Positions 1 to 8,370 of a stretch of DNA of 58,175 nucleotides are shown piece by piece. Each line of letters begins with the position of its first letter. The stretch's first letter is position 1. This DNA is from an uncultured Eubacteriales bacterium (GTDB taxonomy: Bacteria; Bacillota; Clostridia; Christensenellales; Aristaeellaceae). The translations under genes and the position numbers were made by a program. Where the stretch lies: the NCBI GenBank assembly GCA_902796025.1, contig CADBNW010000095.1, forward strand, positions 1 through 58,175, written 5' to 3'. The notes beneath the pieces are model-generated. The model was not told where the DNA came from and ran no database searches. It worked only from the letters and a program-made list of their open reading frames with translations.

Positions 1-126
1 GCCGACCTTGAGAAAGTGCTGGTAGGAATTCTTCTGAACCTCGATCAGATCCGGTACGGCCAACGCTTCTTCCACGCGGGCAAAGCTCATGCGCGTGCGC
101 TTGCCCTGCTTGATGGGATGCACCAT
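1..126 (-). CDS. rpoB: DNA-directed RNA polymerase subunit beta, N-terminal fragment
   Basis: This is the first 42 codons of rpoB, cut by the left edge of the window. The start reads [15 protein letters not shown] and continues through [14 protein letters not shown], the highly conserved opening of the bacterial beta subunit, the core RNA polymerase subunit that binds nucleic acid and carries the rifampicin site. The ATG at 126 is preceded by GGAGTG at good spacing. The upstream neighbour is a divergent sugar-isomerase gene, so rpoB is not directly preceded by rplJ-rplL as it is in many bacteria. It has its own strong promoter (285-313) and a leader of roughly 150 nt. Only the N-terminus is visible, so completeness cannot be judged. 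Confidence 0.95.
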   Translation of the reverse strand, partial: MVHPIKQGKRTRMSFARVEEALAVPDLIEVQKNSYQHFLKVG

Positions 127-167
127 ATCAGTATCACTCCTTACACGGTATTGACGCGCAGTATCCG

Positions 168-232
168 GCGTAAAATTTACGCTAAATCTGCGATGGAAAA
201 ATGAATTTTTTGCTCGACGCGCCGATTCATTT
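168..232 (-). other. rpoB 5' leader with two inverted repeats
   Basis: Between the promoter and the rpoB start lie two inverted repeats: a 7-1-7 palindrome at 168-182 (arms GCGTAAA/TTTACGC) and 8-nt arms at 199-206 and 225-232 (AAATGAAT/ATTCATTT). They would form hairpins in the leader RNA. Neither carries a terminator-like U tract in the rpoB direction, so a role in stability or autoregulation is only a guess. Confidence 0.4.
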
Positions 233-284
233 CTCACTGCTCTCGTTTGGTGTGCGCTTTATTTCCATATTAGCGTAGTTTTTG

Positions 285-313
285 ATTATATCAAGCGTCT
301 TCAACTTTGTCAA
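285..313 (-). promoter_or_regulatory. Consensus SigA-type promoter of rpoB
   Basis: On the minus strand, TTGACA (308-313) and TATAAT (285-290) are separated by exactly 17 bp. This is a perfect match to the housekeeping sigma consensus, directed toward rpoB. The rest of the 127-574 gap holds this promoter, the rpoB leader, the divergent promoter at 515-543 and an AT-rich stretch in which I see no gene. Confidence 0.85.
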
Positions 314-514
314 CAGCAATTCGCCGCTTTGCTACAGTTATTAACGCAATAATAACCGTCTACACTGCAAATTAGGGTCAAAGGGCTTCTTTGGCAGCAT
401 CGCGAGCTATGTTGTAACAACTTGCGTTAAGCTTATGATTTGCAATTTTTCCTGCATTTTCTGCTTTTTGTTTTGCCACCTTTAGAAAATGCCCCAAAAA
501 TAATCCCTTCATCG

Positions 515-543
515 TTGAAAAAGAAAGCGATTGAATATATAAT
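515..543 (+). promoter_or_regulatory. SigA-type promoter of the RpiB-fusion/heparinase operon
   Basis: TTGAAA (515-520) and TATAAT (538-543) are 17 bp apart. Transcription would start about 25 nt before the ATG at 575, and a full AAGGAGG ribosome site lies at 559-565. No clear operator was seen, so this operon looks capable of high basal expression. Confidence 0.8.
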
Positions 544-574
544 AATAGCATAAGAAACAAGGAGGCTGCTATTC

Positions 575-1663
575 ATGAAGCTTGCCATCGCCTGCGACCA
601 CAGAGGTCTTTTGCTGAAAAACGCGCTGATCGACCATTTACGCGCCGAAGGACACGTACTGATTGACTTTGGCACCTACACGCCGGAAAGCACCGACTAT
701 CCCATTTATGGCGAAAGGGTCGGCCGCGCGGTGGCCGAGGGCGAGTGTGAATTGGGCATTGCCATCTGCGGGACCGGCTTTGGCATCTCCCTTGGCGCGG
801 GCGCCGTTCCCGGGATCCGCGCTGTTTGCTGCTCGGACATCTACACCGCCGCCTATGCGCGCCAGCACAACAACGCAAACGTGCTCGCCATCGGGCGCGA
901 TGTCGTGGGCGAAAAGCTGGCGTTCATGATCGCAGACACCTTCCTTTCCTCCACCTTCGAGGGCGGGCGGCATTTAAGGCGGCTAAACATGGTGGAGCGC
1001 CTTCGCAGGACCGCCGCGGTCACGGGCAAAAAGATCGTTGTGCACGTAAACGACAGGGAATTCATGCTCTACAATCAGCGCTCCGTGCAGTGGACGCACC
1101 CCTACGAATATCCACCGCGCCCGGGCGACACCCTGAAAAGTGCCGGCTGCGGCGTGTTCAGCCTGTGCGAAGCCATCGAGTTTATGAGCGGACAGCGCAT
1201 CGCACCGGAGGAAATGGCGGACTTCTCCTGCCGCGTCGGCGGGCGCGGGGACGACGGCACCGACCGCCCCATGCTGCTGAAGGGCGTGGTTGAAAGCGGG
1301 CTTGCCGGCCAGTACGGCTTCCGCTACGACATGGATGGCCTTTTGAACGACCACGAAAAGCTTTGGGAGTGCCTGACAAACGGCGGCTGCGCCCTTTGCA
1401 ATCTGCGCGTGGGCCACATCGTGACGCTGCTTGGCTGGCGCGTGAGCGAGGAGGGCGAAAGACAGGTCCTCGCCATGGACTGCCACAGCGAAAGCGCGGA
1501 TGAGCGCGTGCGCGAATCTGTGCGCGAGGTCGTTCCGGAAAGTCTGATCACCTACCCCGTCACCAACGAAGCAGGCGTAATGACGGGCTCCGCACAGGCC
1601 TATGGCCTGTTCTGGGTGCCGTTGGAGCTGCCCAAAAACTTCAATCTTCTTCATCATCTGTAA
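575..1663 (+). CDS. RpiB/LacAB-family sugar isomerase fused to a C39/papain-like domain
   Basis: A 362-residue two-domain protein. Residues 1-145 are a complete RpiB/LacA/LacB-type isomerase: CDHRG at 7-11, catalytic Cys65 in ICGTGFGIS, and the ARQHNNANVLAIG block around His98. The family interconverts aldo/keto sugar phosphates; DhuI, a relative, isomerises the 4-deoxy uronate released by polysaccharide lyases. Residues 150-362 resemble a C39-type papain-fold domain: conserved Gln168, AGCGVFSL with candidate nucleophile Cys192, VGHIVTLLGW with His281, and Asp302 in AMDCHSES. There is no signal peptide, so it should act in the cytoplasm. A heparinase-type gene follows after 9 nt, which favours a role on unsaturated uronates rather than ribose 5-phosphate. 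The joined domain could be a peptidase or a non-catalytic relative. The fusion reads through in one frame, so it is not an assembly of two genes. Confidence 0.85.
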   Translation: MKLAIACDHRGLLLKNALIDHLRAEGHVLIDFGTYTPESTDYPIYGERVGRAVAEGECELGIAICGTGFGISLGAGAVPGIRAVCCSDIYTAAYARQHNNANVLAIGRDVVGEKLAFMIADTFLSSTFEGGRHLRRLNMVERLRRTAAVTGKKIVVHVNDREFMLYNQRSVQWTHPYEYPPRPGDTLKSAGCGVFSLCEAIEFMSGQRIAPEEMADFSCRVGGRGDDGTDRPMLLKGVVESGLAGQYGFRYDMDGLLNDHEKLWECLTNGGCALCNLRVGHIVTLLGWRVSEEGERQVLAMDCHSESADERVRESVREVVPESLITYPVTNEAGVMTGSAQAYGLFWVPLELPKNFNLLHHL

Positions 1664-1672
1664 GGAGCAAGC

Positions 1673-3553
1673 ATGCTGTACGAAAGCGTAGAACAGGCCA
1701 TCGAAGCAAACGCCCTTGTAAGTCCAGGAAGCTTTCATCCCCTGCCGACCATAGACGAGCGTGACATCTGGGACAATGTGGACCCCGAAGTGCGCGCCTA
1801 CTTCGACGGCTTAAGCGAGGGGCTGCTTCAATATGCGCCGTCTCCCCTGCCCGCGTCGCTCTATGCCGATTTTTTCCTGACCGGCAACCGACAGCGCTTT
1901 GAAAAGGAATACTTTGAGCGCCGCCGCATGCTGCTTGGCTGCGTGATGGCAGAGTGCATCGAAAACCAAGGCCGGTATGTAAAGAACATCATCGATATCG
2001 TCTGGGCCATATGCGAAGAAAGCACCTGGGTGATCCCAGCGCATTTGCATCAAAACACCCAGGGCGACGGCAAGGCGCACCCCCTGCCGGAGCAAAAGCT
2101 TTGCAATACCTACATCGACCTGTTTGCCGCTGAAACCGCAAGCGTGCTTGCCTGGACGATGTACCTGGTCGGTTCGCGCCTTAAGCACATGCCACAGCTC
2201 GGATCCCGCGTGCAGGCGGAGCTTCAAAGCCGCATACTGGATACCTATGTACAGCACCCCGAAATGGGATGGACGGGCTTTAACGAAGGGCGGAGCCTGA
2301 ACAACTGGACCCCCTGGATCTATTCAAACCTTCTGTGCGTACTGCTGCTGAACGAAAAAGAGGAGCAGCGTCAAAAGGCGCTCAGCCGCCTGATCGCAAA
2401 GGGCCTTGACGCCTTTATCGCCACCTACGCGCCAGACGGCGGCTGTGACGAGGGGCCGGGCTACTACGACAAGGCTTGTGCAAGTTTGTTAGACGCGCTG
2501 GAGCTGTTTGACGAGGCGACAAACGGTAAAGCCGTCATATGGAACGAACCGATCATACAGAACATGGCGCGCTACATCATGCAGGTGCATATCGACGGAA
2601 CGTACTATGTGAATTTCGCCGATTCCGGCTGCCGAACCATGGCGGACGCGCTTGCCTTAAGGCGCAGCGCTGTAAGCATGAACGACGAAGCGCTGATCGG
2701 CTGGACGGAGTACCTGCTTTCAACAAACGCCTGCAAAACCCCCTATCGCATCGAATACGACAGCATCTACCGCAAGGTCAAAAACATCATCACCTTCCGC
2801 CGAAGGGACTTTGCTTCTGTTGTAAAACCGAATTACCCCTTGAGCCACTACTTTGACGGCATCGAGCTTGCCGTCATGCGGCAGGACGCAAGCGGCAAGG
2901 GTCTGTTCCTTGCGGCCAAGGGCGGCAATAACGCGGAGAGCCACAATCACAACGACATCGGCAACTACATCATCTACTTGAACGGCGAGCCCTTTGTCGT
3001 GGACGTCGGCGTTGGCACATACAGCCGCCGCACCTTCTCTGCGGAGCGCTACGACATCTGGACCATGCAAAGCCGCTATCACAATACCGCTATCATCGGC
3101 GAAAGGGACCAGCTGCCCGGCATAAACTGCGCAGCAAGCGACGCAAGCTTTACCGACGACGGCCAACACGCGGAGTTCCGCGCGGATATAGCGGCGGCTT
3201 ACGGGGAGTTTTCCCGGGTGGAAAGCTACGTGCGCCGTATCGAAATGCAAAGAGCGCAGGGACTTATCGAGCTTACAGACAGCGTCACGCTTGAAGCTCC
3301 TCTGCCGATCACTCTCCCCGTTATGTGCGCAAAAGAGCCGCGCATCGCGCCTGGTGAAGTGCAGATCAAGGGTGAAAAGGGCATCCTTCGCATCCTCTAC
3401 GATCAAAACGCGGTGAACGTCACAAGCGAAGCCATTCCGCTTGACGACGCAAGGCTTATAAACAGCTGGCGGCAGGATCAGCTGTACCGCTTGAAATTCA
3501 CCTTTGAAAGTGAAAGCCTGACGCCGGTATTGAAGCTCCGCTTCATGGCTTAA
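1673..3553 (+). CDS. Heparinase II/III-family polysaccharide lyase, cytoplasmic
   Basis: A 626-residue protein with the layout of heparinase II/III and alginate-lyase relatives. An alpha/alpha-toroid N-terminal half carries NNWTPWI (210-216) and DGGCDEGPGYY (255-265, with candidate catalytic tyrosines). A beta-sheet C-terminal half carries the hallmark SHNHNDIGNY (His424, His426). These enzymes cleave uronate-containing glycosaminoglycans by beta-elimination, leaving a 4,5-unsaturated uronate. No signal peptide is visible, so it probably acts on imported oligosaccharides. It starts 9 nt after the RpiB-fusion gene behind an AGGAGC site and is clearly cotranscribed. The exact substrate (heparan, hyaluronan, alginate-like or other) cannot be told from the sequence. 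Confidence 0.85.
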   Translation: MLYESVEQAIEANALVSPGSFHPLPTIDERDIWDNVDPEVRAYFDGLSEGLLQYAPSPLPASLYADFFLTGNRQRFEKEYFERRRMLLGCVMAECIENQGRYVKNIIDIVWAICEESTWVIPAHLHQNTQGDGKAHPLPEQKLCNTYIDLFAAETASVLAWTMYLVGSRLKHMPQLGSRVQAELQSRILDTYVQHPEMGWTGFNEGRSLNNWTPWIYSNLLCVLLLNEKEEQRQKALSRLIAKGLDAFIATYAPDGGCDEGPGYYDKACASLLDALELFDEATNGKAVIWNEPIIQNMARYIMQVHIDGTYYVNFADSGCRTMADALALRRSAVSMNDEALIGWTEYLLSTNACKTPYRIEYDSIYRKVKNIITFRRRDFASVVKPNYPLSHYFDGIELAVMRQDASGKGLFLAAKGGNNAESHNHNDIGNYIIYLNGEPFVVDVGVGTYSRRTFSAERYDIWTMQSRYHNTAIIGERDQLPGINCAASDASFTDDGQHAEFRADIAAAYGEFSRVESYVRRIEMQRAQGLIELTDSVTLEAPLPITLPVMCAKEPRIAPGEVQIKGEKGILRILYDQNAVNVTSEAIPLDDARLINSWRQDQLYRLKFTFESESLTPVLKLRFMA

Positions 3554-3560
3554 GGCAATT

Positions 3561-3608
3561 AAAACCGCAGCCGCTCCCGTAAAGCTTACGGTGAGCGGCT
3601 GCGGTTTT
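3561..3608. terminator. Bidirectional intrinsic terminator
   Basis: A 16-bp perfect stem (3561-3576 with 3593-3608, arms ending CCGCTC/GAGCGG) with an A run on one side and a T run on the other. It sits between converging genes and can end transcripts from both the lyase operon and the ABC exporter operon. Confidence 0.9.
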
Positions 3609-3619
3609 TTACCTGCGGT

Positions 3620-5410
3620 TTAATCCGCCGCGCTCATAAAGCGGTACTGCGCCTCGCACAGGGCACGGTAGTGCCCGCCGGGCAGACGGATCAGCTCGTC
3701 GTGCGTGCCGCGCTCTGAAATGTTGCCATCCTTTACCACCATGATGAGATCCGCGTTTCGGATGGTGGACAGGCGGTGCGCGATGACAAAGGAGGTGCGC
3801 CCCTTGAGCAGCACATCCAGCGCCTTTTGTATGAGCATCTCGGTATGCGTGTCGATCGAGGAGGTCGCTTCGTCCAGGATCAGGATCTTGGGATCGTTCA
3901 AAAGCGCCCTTGCAAAGGAGATCAGCTGCCTTTGCCCGCTGGAAAGCTGACTGCCGCGCTCGTTTACCACGGTCTGATAGCCCTTTTCCATGCGCATGAT
4001 GAAGTCATGGGCGTAGACGGTTTTGGCGGCCTCGATGACCTCCTCGTCCGTGGCGTCCAGTCGGCCATAGCGGATGTTGTCCATGATCGTGCCGGAGAAA
4101 ATGAAGCTGTCCTGCATCATGACCGACATCTGCCGGTGCAGGGAAAGCAGCTGCACGTCCCTTAGGTCGTGCCCGTCGATCATCACGCGGCCGCCGCTTA
4201 CGTCGTAGAAACGGCTGATCAAATTGACCACCGTGCTTTTGCCGGCGCCCGTTGGACCGACTAGGGCTACGGTCATACCGGGCTTTATATCAAAGTTTAC
4301 GTCGTTCAAAACGATCTTGCTGCTGTTGTAGCCAAACACCACGTGCTCGAAGGTCACTCTGCCCTCGATCGGCGGGATCGGCTGCGCATCCGGCTTATCC
4401 TGGATCTCGCTTTTCGTATCCATGATTTCGAAAATGCGCTCCATGCTGGCAGCGGCAGTCAGGATCTGGTTGTAGAAATCGCTAAGGGCGTTGAGCGGCT
4501 CCCAAAATCTGCCAAGGTACCACAAAATCAGCAATAGGTCCGCAAGCGCCAGGGCATCGGCTCGCATAAAGCTTACGCCAAAGATGTACACCAGCACCGT
4601 TCCGATGCTGCCGGTAAGATCCAGCATGGGCCAGAAGGCGTTGGAAACCTGAACCGCGCTCATCCAGCTCTTTTTGACTTCGCCGCTTACGCCCTGAAAT
4701 GCCTGACTGTTTTCCTGCTCGCGCACGAAGGCCTGGGTCACGCGCATGCCAGTCAGCGTCTCGTGCAGATATCCGTTCATCGTGCTGTTTTTGATGCTGT
4801 TCCTCTGCCAGCGAAGGCGAACGAGGCGCTTTAGCTTAAAGATGCCAAAGGCCAGCACCGGCAGGATGCAAAGCGCGATCAGCGTAAGCTTTAAGTTTAC
4901 CACAAGCATGATGACAAGCAAAAATACCAGCGTCAAAACCTCGATGATCACGTTTACGATGCCGTTAGAAAACAGATCGTTCAGCGAGTTTACGTCGTTC
5001 GTCACGCGGACCAGCAGCTTGCCTGCCGAGCGCGTATCGAAAAACGAAAAGCTCATGCTCTGGATGTGGCCAAACAGATCTTCTCTCAGCTGTGCGATGG
5101 CGCGGCGGCCGGCAAAGTCCATCCAGCGGATCCTCTGGCGGGTGCAAAACGCCGCCATTACGGAACAGGCGACCATCATGCCCAGCAGATACGGCACGTA
5201 ACTGTAATCGCCCTGCGAGAGCTGACCTACGGCGCGGCTCATCAGATACGTGTTTCCAAGGCTGCACAGACTTGCGATCGTCATCAGCACCAGGGATGAA
5301 ATGACCTTTACTCTGTAGGGCTTCATGTATTTCAGAAGCCGGATAAACTGTCCCTTGTTAAACGGCCTTTCAATGGCCTCGTCGTCTAACTGTCTAATAA
5401 CCGTTGCCAT
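3620..5410 (-). CDS. ABC exporter half-transporter, catalytically complete ATPase site
   Basis: A 596-residue type IV ABC exporter half: about six membrane helices in the first 330 residues, then a nucleotide-binding domain with Walker A GPTGAGKST, signature LSSGQRQL, Walker B ILILDEATSSID with the catalytic Glu, and the H-loop in IAHRLST. The signature has Ser in place of the first Gly (LSSGQ), as in one partner of heterodimeric exporters of the TM287/288, BmrCD and LmrCD type. Its ATG overlaps the TGA of the upstream partner by one base (TGATG), implying translational coupling. It probably exports a hydrophobic or amphipathic compound; the substrate is unknown. Confidence 0.92.
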   Translation of the reverse strand: MATVIRQLDDEAIERPFNKGQFIRLLKYMKPYRVKVISSLVLMTIASLCSLGNTYLMSRAVGQLSQGDYSYVPYLLGMMVACSVMAAFCTRQRIRWMDFAGRRAIAQLREDLFGHIQSMSFSFFDTRSAGKLLVRVTNDVNSLNDLFSNGIVNVIIEVLTLVFLLVIMLVVNLKLTLIALCILPVLAFGIFKLKRLVRLRWQRNSIKNSTMNGYLHETLTGMRVTQAFVREQENSQAFQGVSGEVKKSWMSAVQVSNAFWPMLDLTGSIGTVLVYIFGVSFMRADALALADLLLILWYLGRFWEPLNALSDFYNQILTAAASMERIFEIMDTKSEIQDKPDAQPIPPIEGRVTFEHVVFGYNSSKIVLNDVNFDIKPGMTVALVGPTGAGKSTVVNLISRFYDVSGGRVMIDGHDLRDVQLLSLHRQMSVMMQDSFIFSGTIMDNIRYGRLDATDEEVIEAAKTVYAHDFIMRMEKGYQTVVNERGSQLSSGQRQLISFARALLNDPKILILDEATSSIDTHTEMLIQKALDVLLKGRTSFVIAHRLSTIRNADLIMVVKDGNISERGTHDELIRLPGGHYRALCEAQYRFMSAAD

Positions 5411-7155
5411 CAGCTCACCTCCTCCGCCTTTACGGCGCTCGACATTTGATCCGCCACCATGCCAGCGTAGATGCCGCCGCGCGCCAGCAGCTCTGAATGC
5501 CTGCCGCGCTCGGCGATCTCGCCGTCCTTCAATACGATGATCTGATCGGCGTTCTTCACAGAGGAAATGCGGTGCGCTATGATGAAGGTGGTTCTATCCT
5601 TCAGCACCGCCTTGAGTTCATTTTGGATCTCGTACTCGGTTTCCATATCCACCGCGCTTGTGGAATCGTCAAGCACCAGGATGCTTGGAGAGATCAGCAC
5701 TGCTCTGGCAATCGAAACGCGCTGCTTCTGGCCGCCGCTTAAGCCCATGCCTCTTTCGCCTACTACTGTCTCGTAACCCTGGGGGGAAGCCTTGATAAAG
5801 TCGTCCGCGCGGGCGACGCGGGCGCTTGCCTCGACGCGCTCCATTTCAGCGTCCGGCTCGCCATAGCGGATGTTGTCGGCGATGGTATCTGAGAACAAAA
5901 AGGCGTCCTGCTGCACAAAGCCGATGTGCTTGCGAAGCGGCTCGAGGCGTTGTTTGCGTACGTCGATGCCGTCAACCAGCAGGGAGCCTTCGTTTATGTC
6001 GTAAAAGCGGCCAAGCAGGGTGATCAGTGTGCTTTTACCGGCACCTGTCGCACCCATGATGGCGACGGTCTCACCCGGCTTTGCCTCAAGGCAGATGTCC
6101 TTAAGCACCATGCTGTCCCCATAGCCGAAGCTGACATGATCGAAAACCACGTGGCCTTTGAATTCTTTGGGGCTTTCGGCGTCCTCAGGCTCTTTGATGC
6201 TTGCGCCAAGGTCCATATAGTAAAACAGCTTTTCAGCGCTGGTGACGGCCTGCGCGGTCACGTTTATGATGCTGGCCAGCATGCGCATGGGGTTGGTAAG
6301 CATGAAGATGTAGCCGGTCACGCCCACCAGGGTACCGATGTCCATGTGTCCAAGGCTGACCATTAGCGCGCCTCCGGCAAGCGCAACGGGTGTGCACAGG
6401 GCCGAAAGCATGTCCATGAAGGGCATAAAGTTTGACCAGACAAAGCTGGCCTTCAGGTTTCGTTTGAGCAGCTCGCGGTTGTCCTCTGAAAAGCGCTTTT
6501 CTTCGTAGTCTTCCCGGGCAAAGGCCTTGACCACATGCATACCGGCAAGGTTTTCCTGCGTGCGGGTGTTGAGCACTGCGTTCTGCTCGCGGATGTCGCG
6601 AAACACGGGGCGGATCTTTTTGTTGAAGATAAAGGCCACAACGGCGATCACCGGGGCCATTACCAGCACCATCAGCGTCACCTGCCAGCTCATGATAGAC
6701 ATAAAGATCAGCGAGCCCACAAAGCACAGCGAATTGGTGAATACCGAAAAGGTGGTGTTGCACAGAAAGTTTCGGATGTTGTTCAGATCGCCCGTCATGC
6801 GGCTCATGATCTCGCCCACGCGGTTTTTGTCGTAAAACTCCCAGGGCATCTGCTGCAGATGGTCGTACAGCTCCGTGCGTATGGAATAGGCGACGTTTTG
6901 CGCTTCGGTCTGAAAGATCATGCCGCGCACGTAATTGCACAGCGAGCGCAGCGCTGTAAGGGCGACGATTGCGATGCAAAGTCCGGTAAGCAACTCATAG
7001 TGGCCGTCCGTGATGACGTCGTTTACCACCGTGGCGGTGAGCCGCGGCAAAATCAGGCGCGTTACGATGGCCGTTACCTCGAGCGCGAGCGCCAGGTAAA
7101 GCATTTTTGCGTAGGGCATGTACAGGCTCAGTATCCTGCGCAGCGTTCCGTGCAT
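5410..7155 (-). CDS. ABC exporter half-transporter with degenerate Walker B
   Basis: A 581-residue partner of the previous protein: six predicted helices, Walker A GATGAGKST, canonical signature LSGGQKQRVSIARA, and Walker B ILVLDDSTSAVD, where Asp replaces the catalytic Glu. Paired with the LSSGQ signature of the downstream partner, this predicts one degenerate and one working ATP site, typical of heterodimeric exporters. The start at 7155 is chosen because GGAGGTGATG lies 5 nt upstream of the ATG; an in-frame ATG nine codons earlier (7182) would bury that site. First gene of a two-gene operon. Confidence 0.92.
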   Translation of the reverse strand: MHGTLRRILSLYMPYAKMLYLALALEVTAIVTRLILPRLTATVVNDVITDGHYELLTGLCIAIVALTALRSLCNYVRGMIFQTEAQNVAYSIRTELYDHLQQMPWEFYDKNRVGEIMSRMTGDLNNIRNFLCNTTFSVFTNSLCFVGSLIFMSIMSWQVTLMVLVMAPVIAVVAFIFNKKIRPVFRDIREQNAVLNTRTQENLAGMHVVKAFAREDYEEKRFSEDNRELLKRNLKASFVWSNFMPFMDMLSALCTPVALAGGALMVSLGHMDIGTLVGVTGYIFMLTNPMRMLASIINVTAQAVTSAEKLFYYMDLGASIKEPEDAESPKEFKGHVVFDHVSFGYGDSMVLKDICLEAKPGETVAIMGATGAGKSTLITLLGRFYDINEGSLLVDGIDVRKQRLEPLRKHIGFVQQDAFLFSDTIADNIRYGEPDAEMERVEASARVARADDFIKASPQGYETVVGERGMGLSGGQKQRVSIARAVLISPSILVLDDSTSAVDMETEYEIQNELKAVLKDRTTFIIAHRISSVKNADQIIVLKDGEIAERGRHSELLARGGIYAGMVADQMSSAVKAEEVS

Positions 7156-7180
7156 TTTTTCATCACCTCCATGCCCGGGC

Positions 7181-7186
7181 ATTATA
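7181..7186 (-). promoter_or_regulatory. Candidate -10 of the ABC exporter operon
   Basis: TATAAT on the minus strand, about 26 nt upstream of the chosen exporter start. No convincing -35 is present at 16-18 bp, so this is only a moderate candidate. Confidence 0.4.
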
Positions 7187-7266
7187 CACCCCCGATTATT
7201 AGGAAATAAGGGGTTTTATGATATGGAATGGGAAATTTGACGCTGTGTTCAAAACGAAACGTTTGT

Positions 7267-7303
7267 TGAAAAGCAAAAGCCGCCGGAACGATCCCGGCGG
7301 CTT
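7267..7303 (-). terminator. Intrinsic terminator of the UroD-like/oxidoreductase operon
   Basis: A 10-bp perfect stem (7277-7286 with 7294-7303, AAGCCGCCGG/CCGGCGGCTT) followed on the minus strand by a T-rich run (TTTTGCTTTTC). It lies just past the stop codon at 7311. Confidence 0.85.
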
Positions 7304-7310
7304 GTATGCC

Positions 7311-8351
7311 CTATGCCTGTATTTTATACTTTTCAAACGCTTTCAGAAAGACTTTTGCTTTGCCCTGCTTATGGCACGACCAAGCGTACTTCCCCATCTG
7401 CGTTCTTATTTTGAATACGCCCGCCTGTACCGTTTCGTCCACCCACGCTTCGATCTGCTCATCCGTCATGTCGCACAGCTTCCACGCATACAAAAGCCAG
7501 TCAAAGGGGATATCCAGCTCGGCCTTCACATTTTGAAGCGTAAGCTTGTCGGAAACCGAGGGCTGAAAGCGCGTGATATGCGCGTGGCTCAAGTATTTCA
7601 GCTGCTCCGGTGACATTCCCTCACAGTGCAAAAAGCGGTAGCTGCCGGTCGCCCTTGCGCTGTAATAGGCATCCCAGTAGGGTACCACAAACTCGTCCCA
7701 CAGGCGCGGGGGCACGAGCGCCGCAAAATCGTCGGCCAGGTAAGCACCGGTTGACGATACCGGAGGCTGGCCGTTTATCCTGCTTTGCCAGTGACAGAAA
7801 TCGATGATGCTTTGGTTCAGCAGCGCAAAGTATTCGTGCGTAAGCTCCGGTTCTTCAAACATGTCGATAAAGATATCCTGCCCCCGCATAAGGACCGCGG
7901 TGGTGATGATCCCCTCCATCCCGTAGCCCGCAAGCGGAAGGATAGGCGCATCCGGAAACGCATCGCGCAGATGGCGGTTTACCTCCAGATAGTGCCTGCA
8001 CATGTCGTTTGCGCCAAAGTCGATCCCGGCGATCTTACGCATGTAGGCGACGGCTTCCTCGATGGAGTGCACAAAGGGCCTGACGTTCGGCTCCGAATCC
8101 TCTGGCAGGATATACGGCGCGCCGATACTGACCAGATGACCGTAGGAAAGCGGCGCGGCGGAGGGCGTGCGCACGGGACAAAGATCCCCGTAATAATCCC
8201 TCAAAATGCCGTTTGCCTGCTTCCATGCCCTTGCGCAGGCCTCTTTGTCCATATAGAATTCGCGCTCCCTGATGCCCGCAAGATACGGGATCAGGTCGTG
8301 ATAGAATTCCACGACAGGAAAGATCTCCTGTCCGCCATAGCTGTACTTCAT
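7311..8351 (-). CDS. Uroporphyrinogen decarboxylase-fold (URO-D superfamily) protein
   Basis: A 346-residue protein with the features of the URO-D/MtaA TIM-barrel superfamily, notably TGAYLADDFAALVPPRLWDEFV with the DD pair and the late segment HCEGMSPEQLKYL. The superfamily includes heme-pathway decarboxylases and corrinoid methyltransferases, but the His-X-Cys zinc motif of MtaA-type enzymes is not clearly present here (His and Cys are adjacent in FLHCEG). It sits in an operon with two Gfo/Idh/MocA oxidoreductases and no heme genes, so a role in carbohydrate or small-molecule catabolism is more likely than heme synthesis. Last gene of a three-gene operon, 19 nt after its upstream neighbour. 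Confidence 0.75.
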   Translation of the reverse strand: MKYSYGGQEIFPVVEFYHDLIPYLAGIREREFYMDKEACARAWKQANGILRDYYGDLCPVRTPSAAPLSYGHLVSIGAPYILPEDSEPNVRPFVHSIEEAVAYMRKIAGIDFGANDMCRHYLEVNRHLRDAFPDAPILPLAGYGMEGIITTAVLMRGQDIFIDMFEEPELTHEYFALLNQSIIDFCHWQSRINGQPPVSSTGAYLADDFAALVPPRLWDEFVVPYWDAYYSARATGSYRFLHCEGMSPEQLKYLSHAHITRFQPSVSDKLTLQNVKAELDIPFDWLLYAWKLCDMTDEQIEAWVDETVQAGVFKIRTQMGKYAWSCHKQGKAKVFLKAFEKYKIQA

Positions 8352-8370
8352 ATTAGCTGAACCAATAGCT

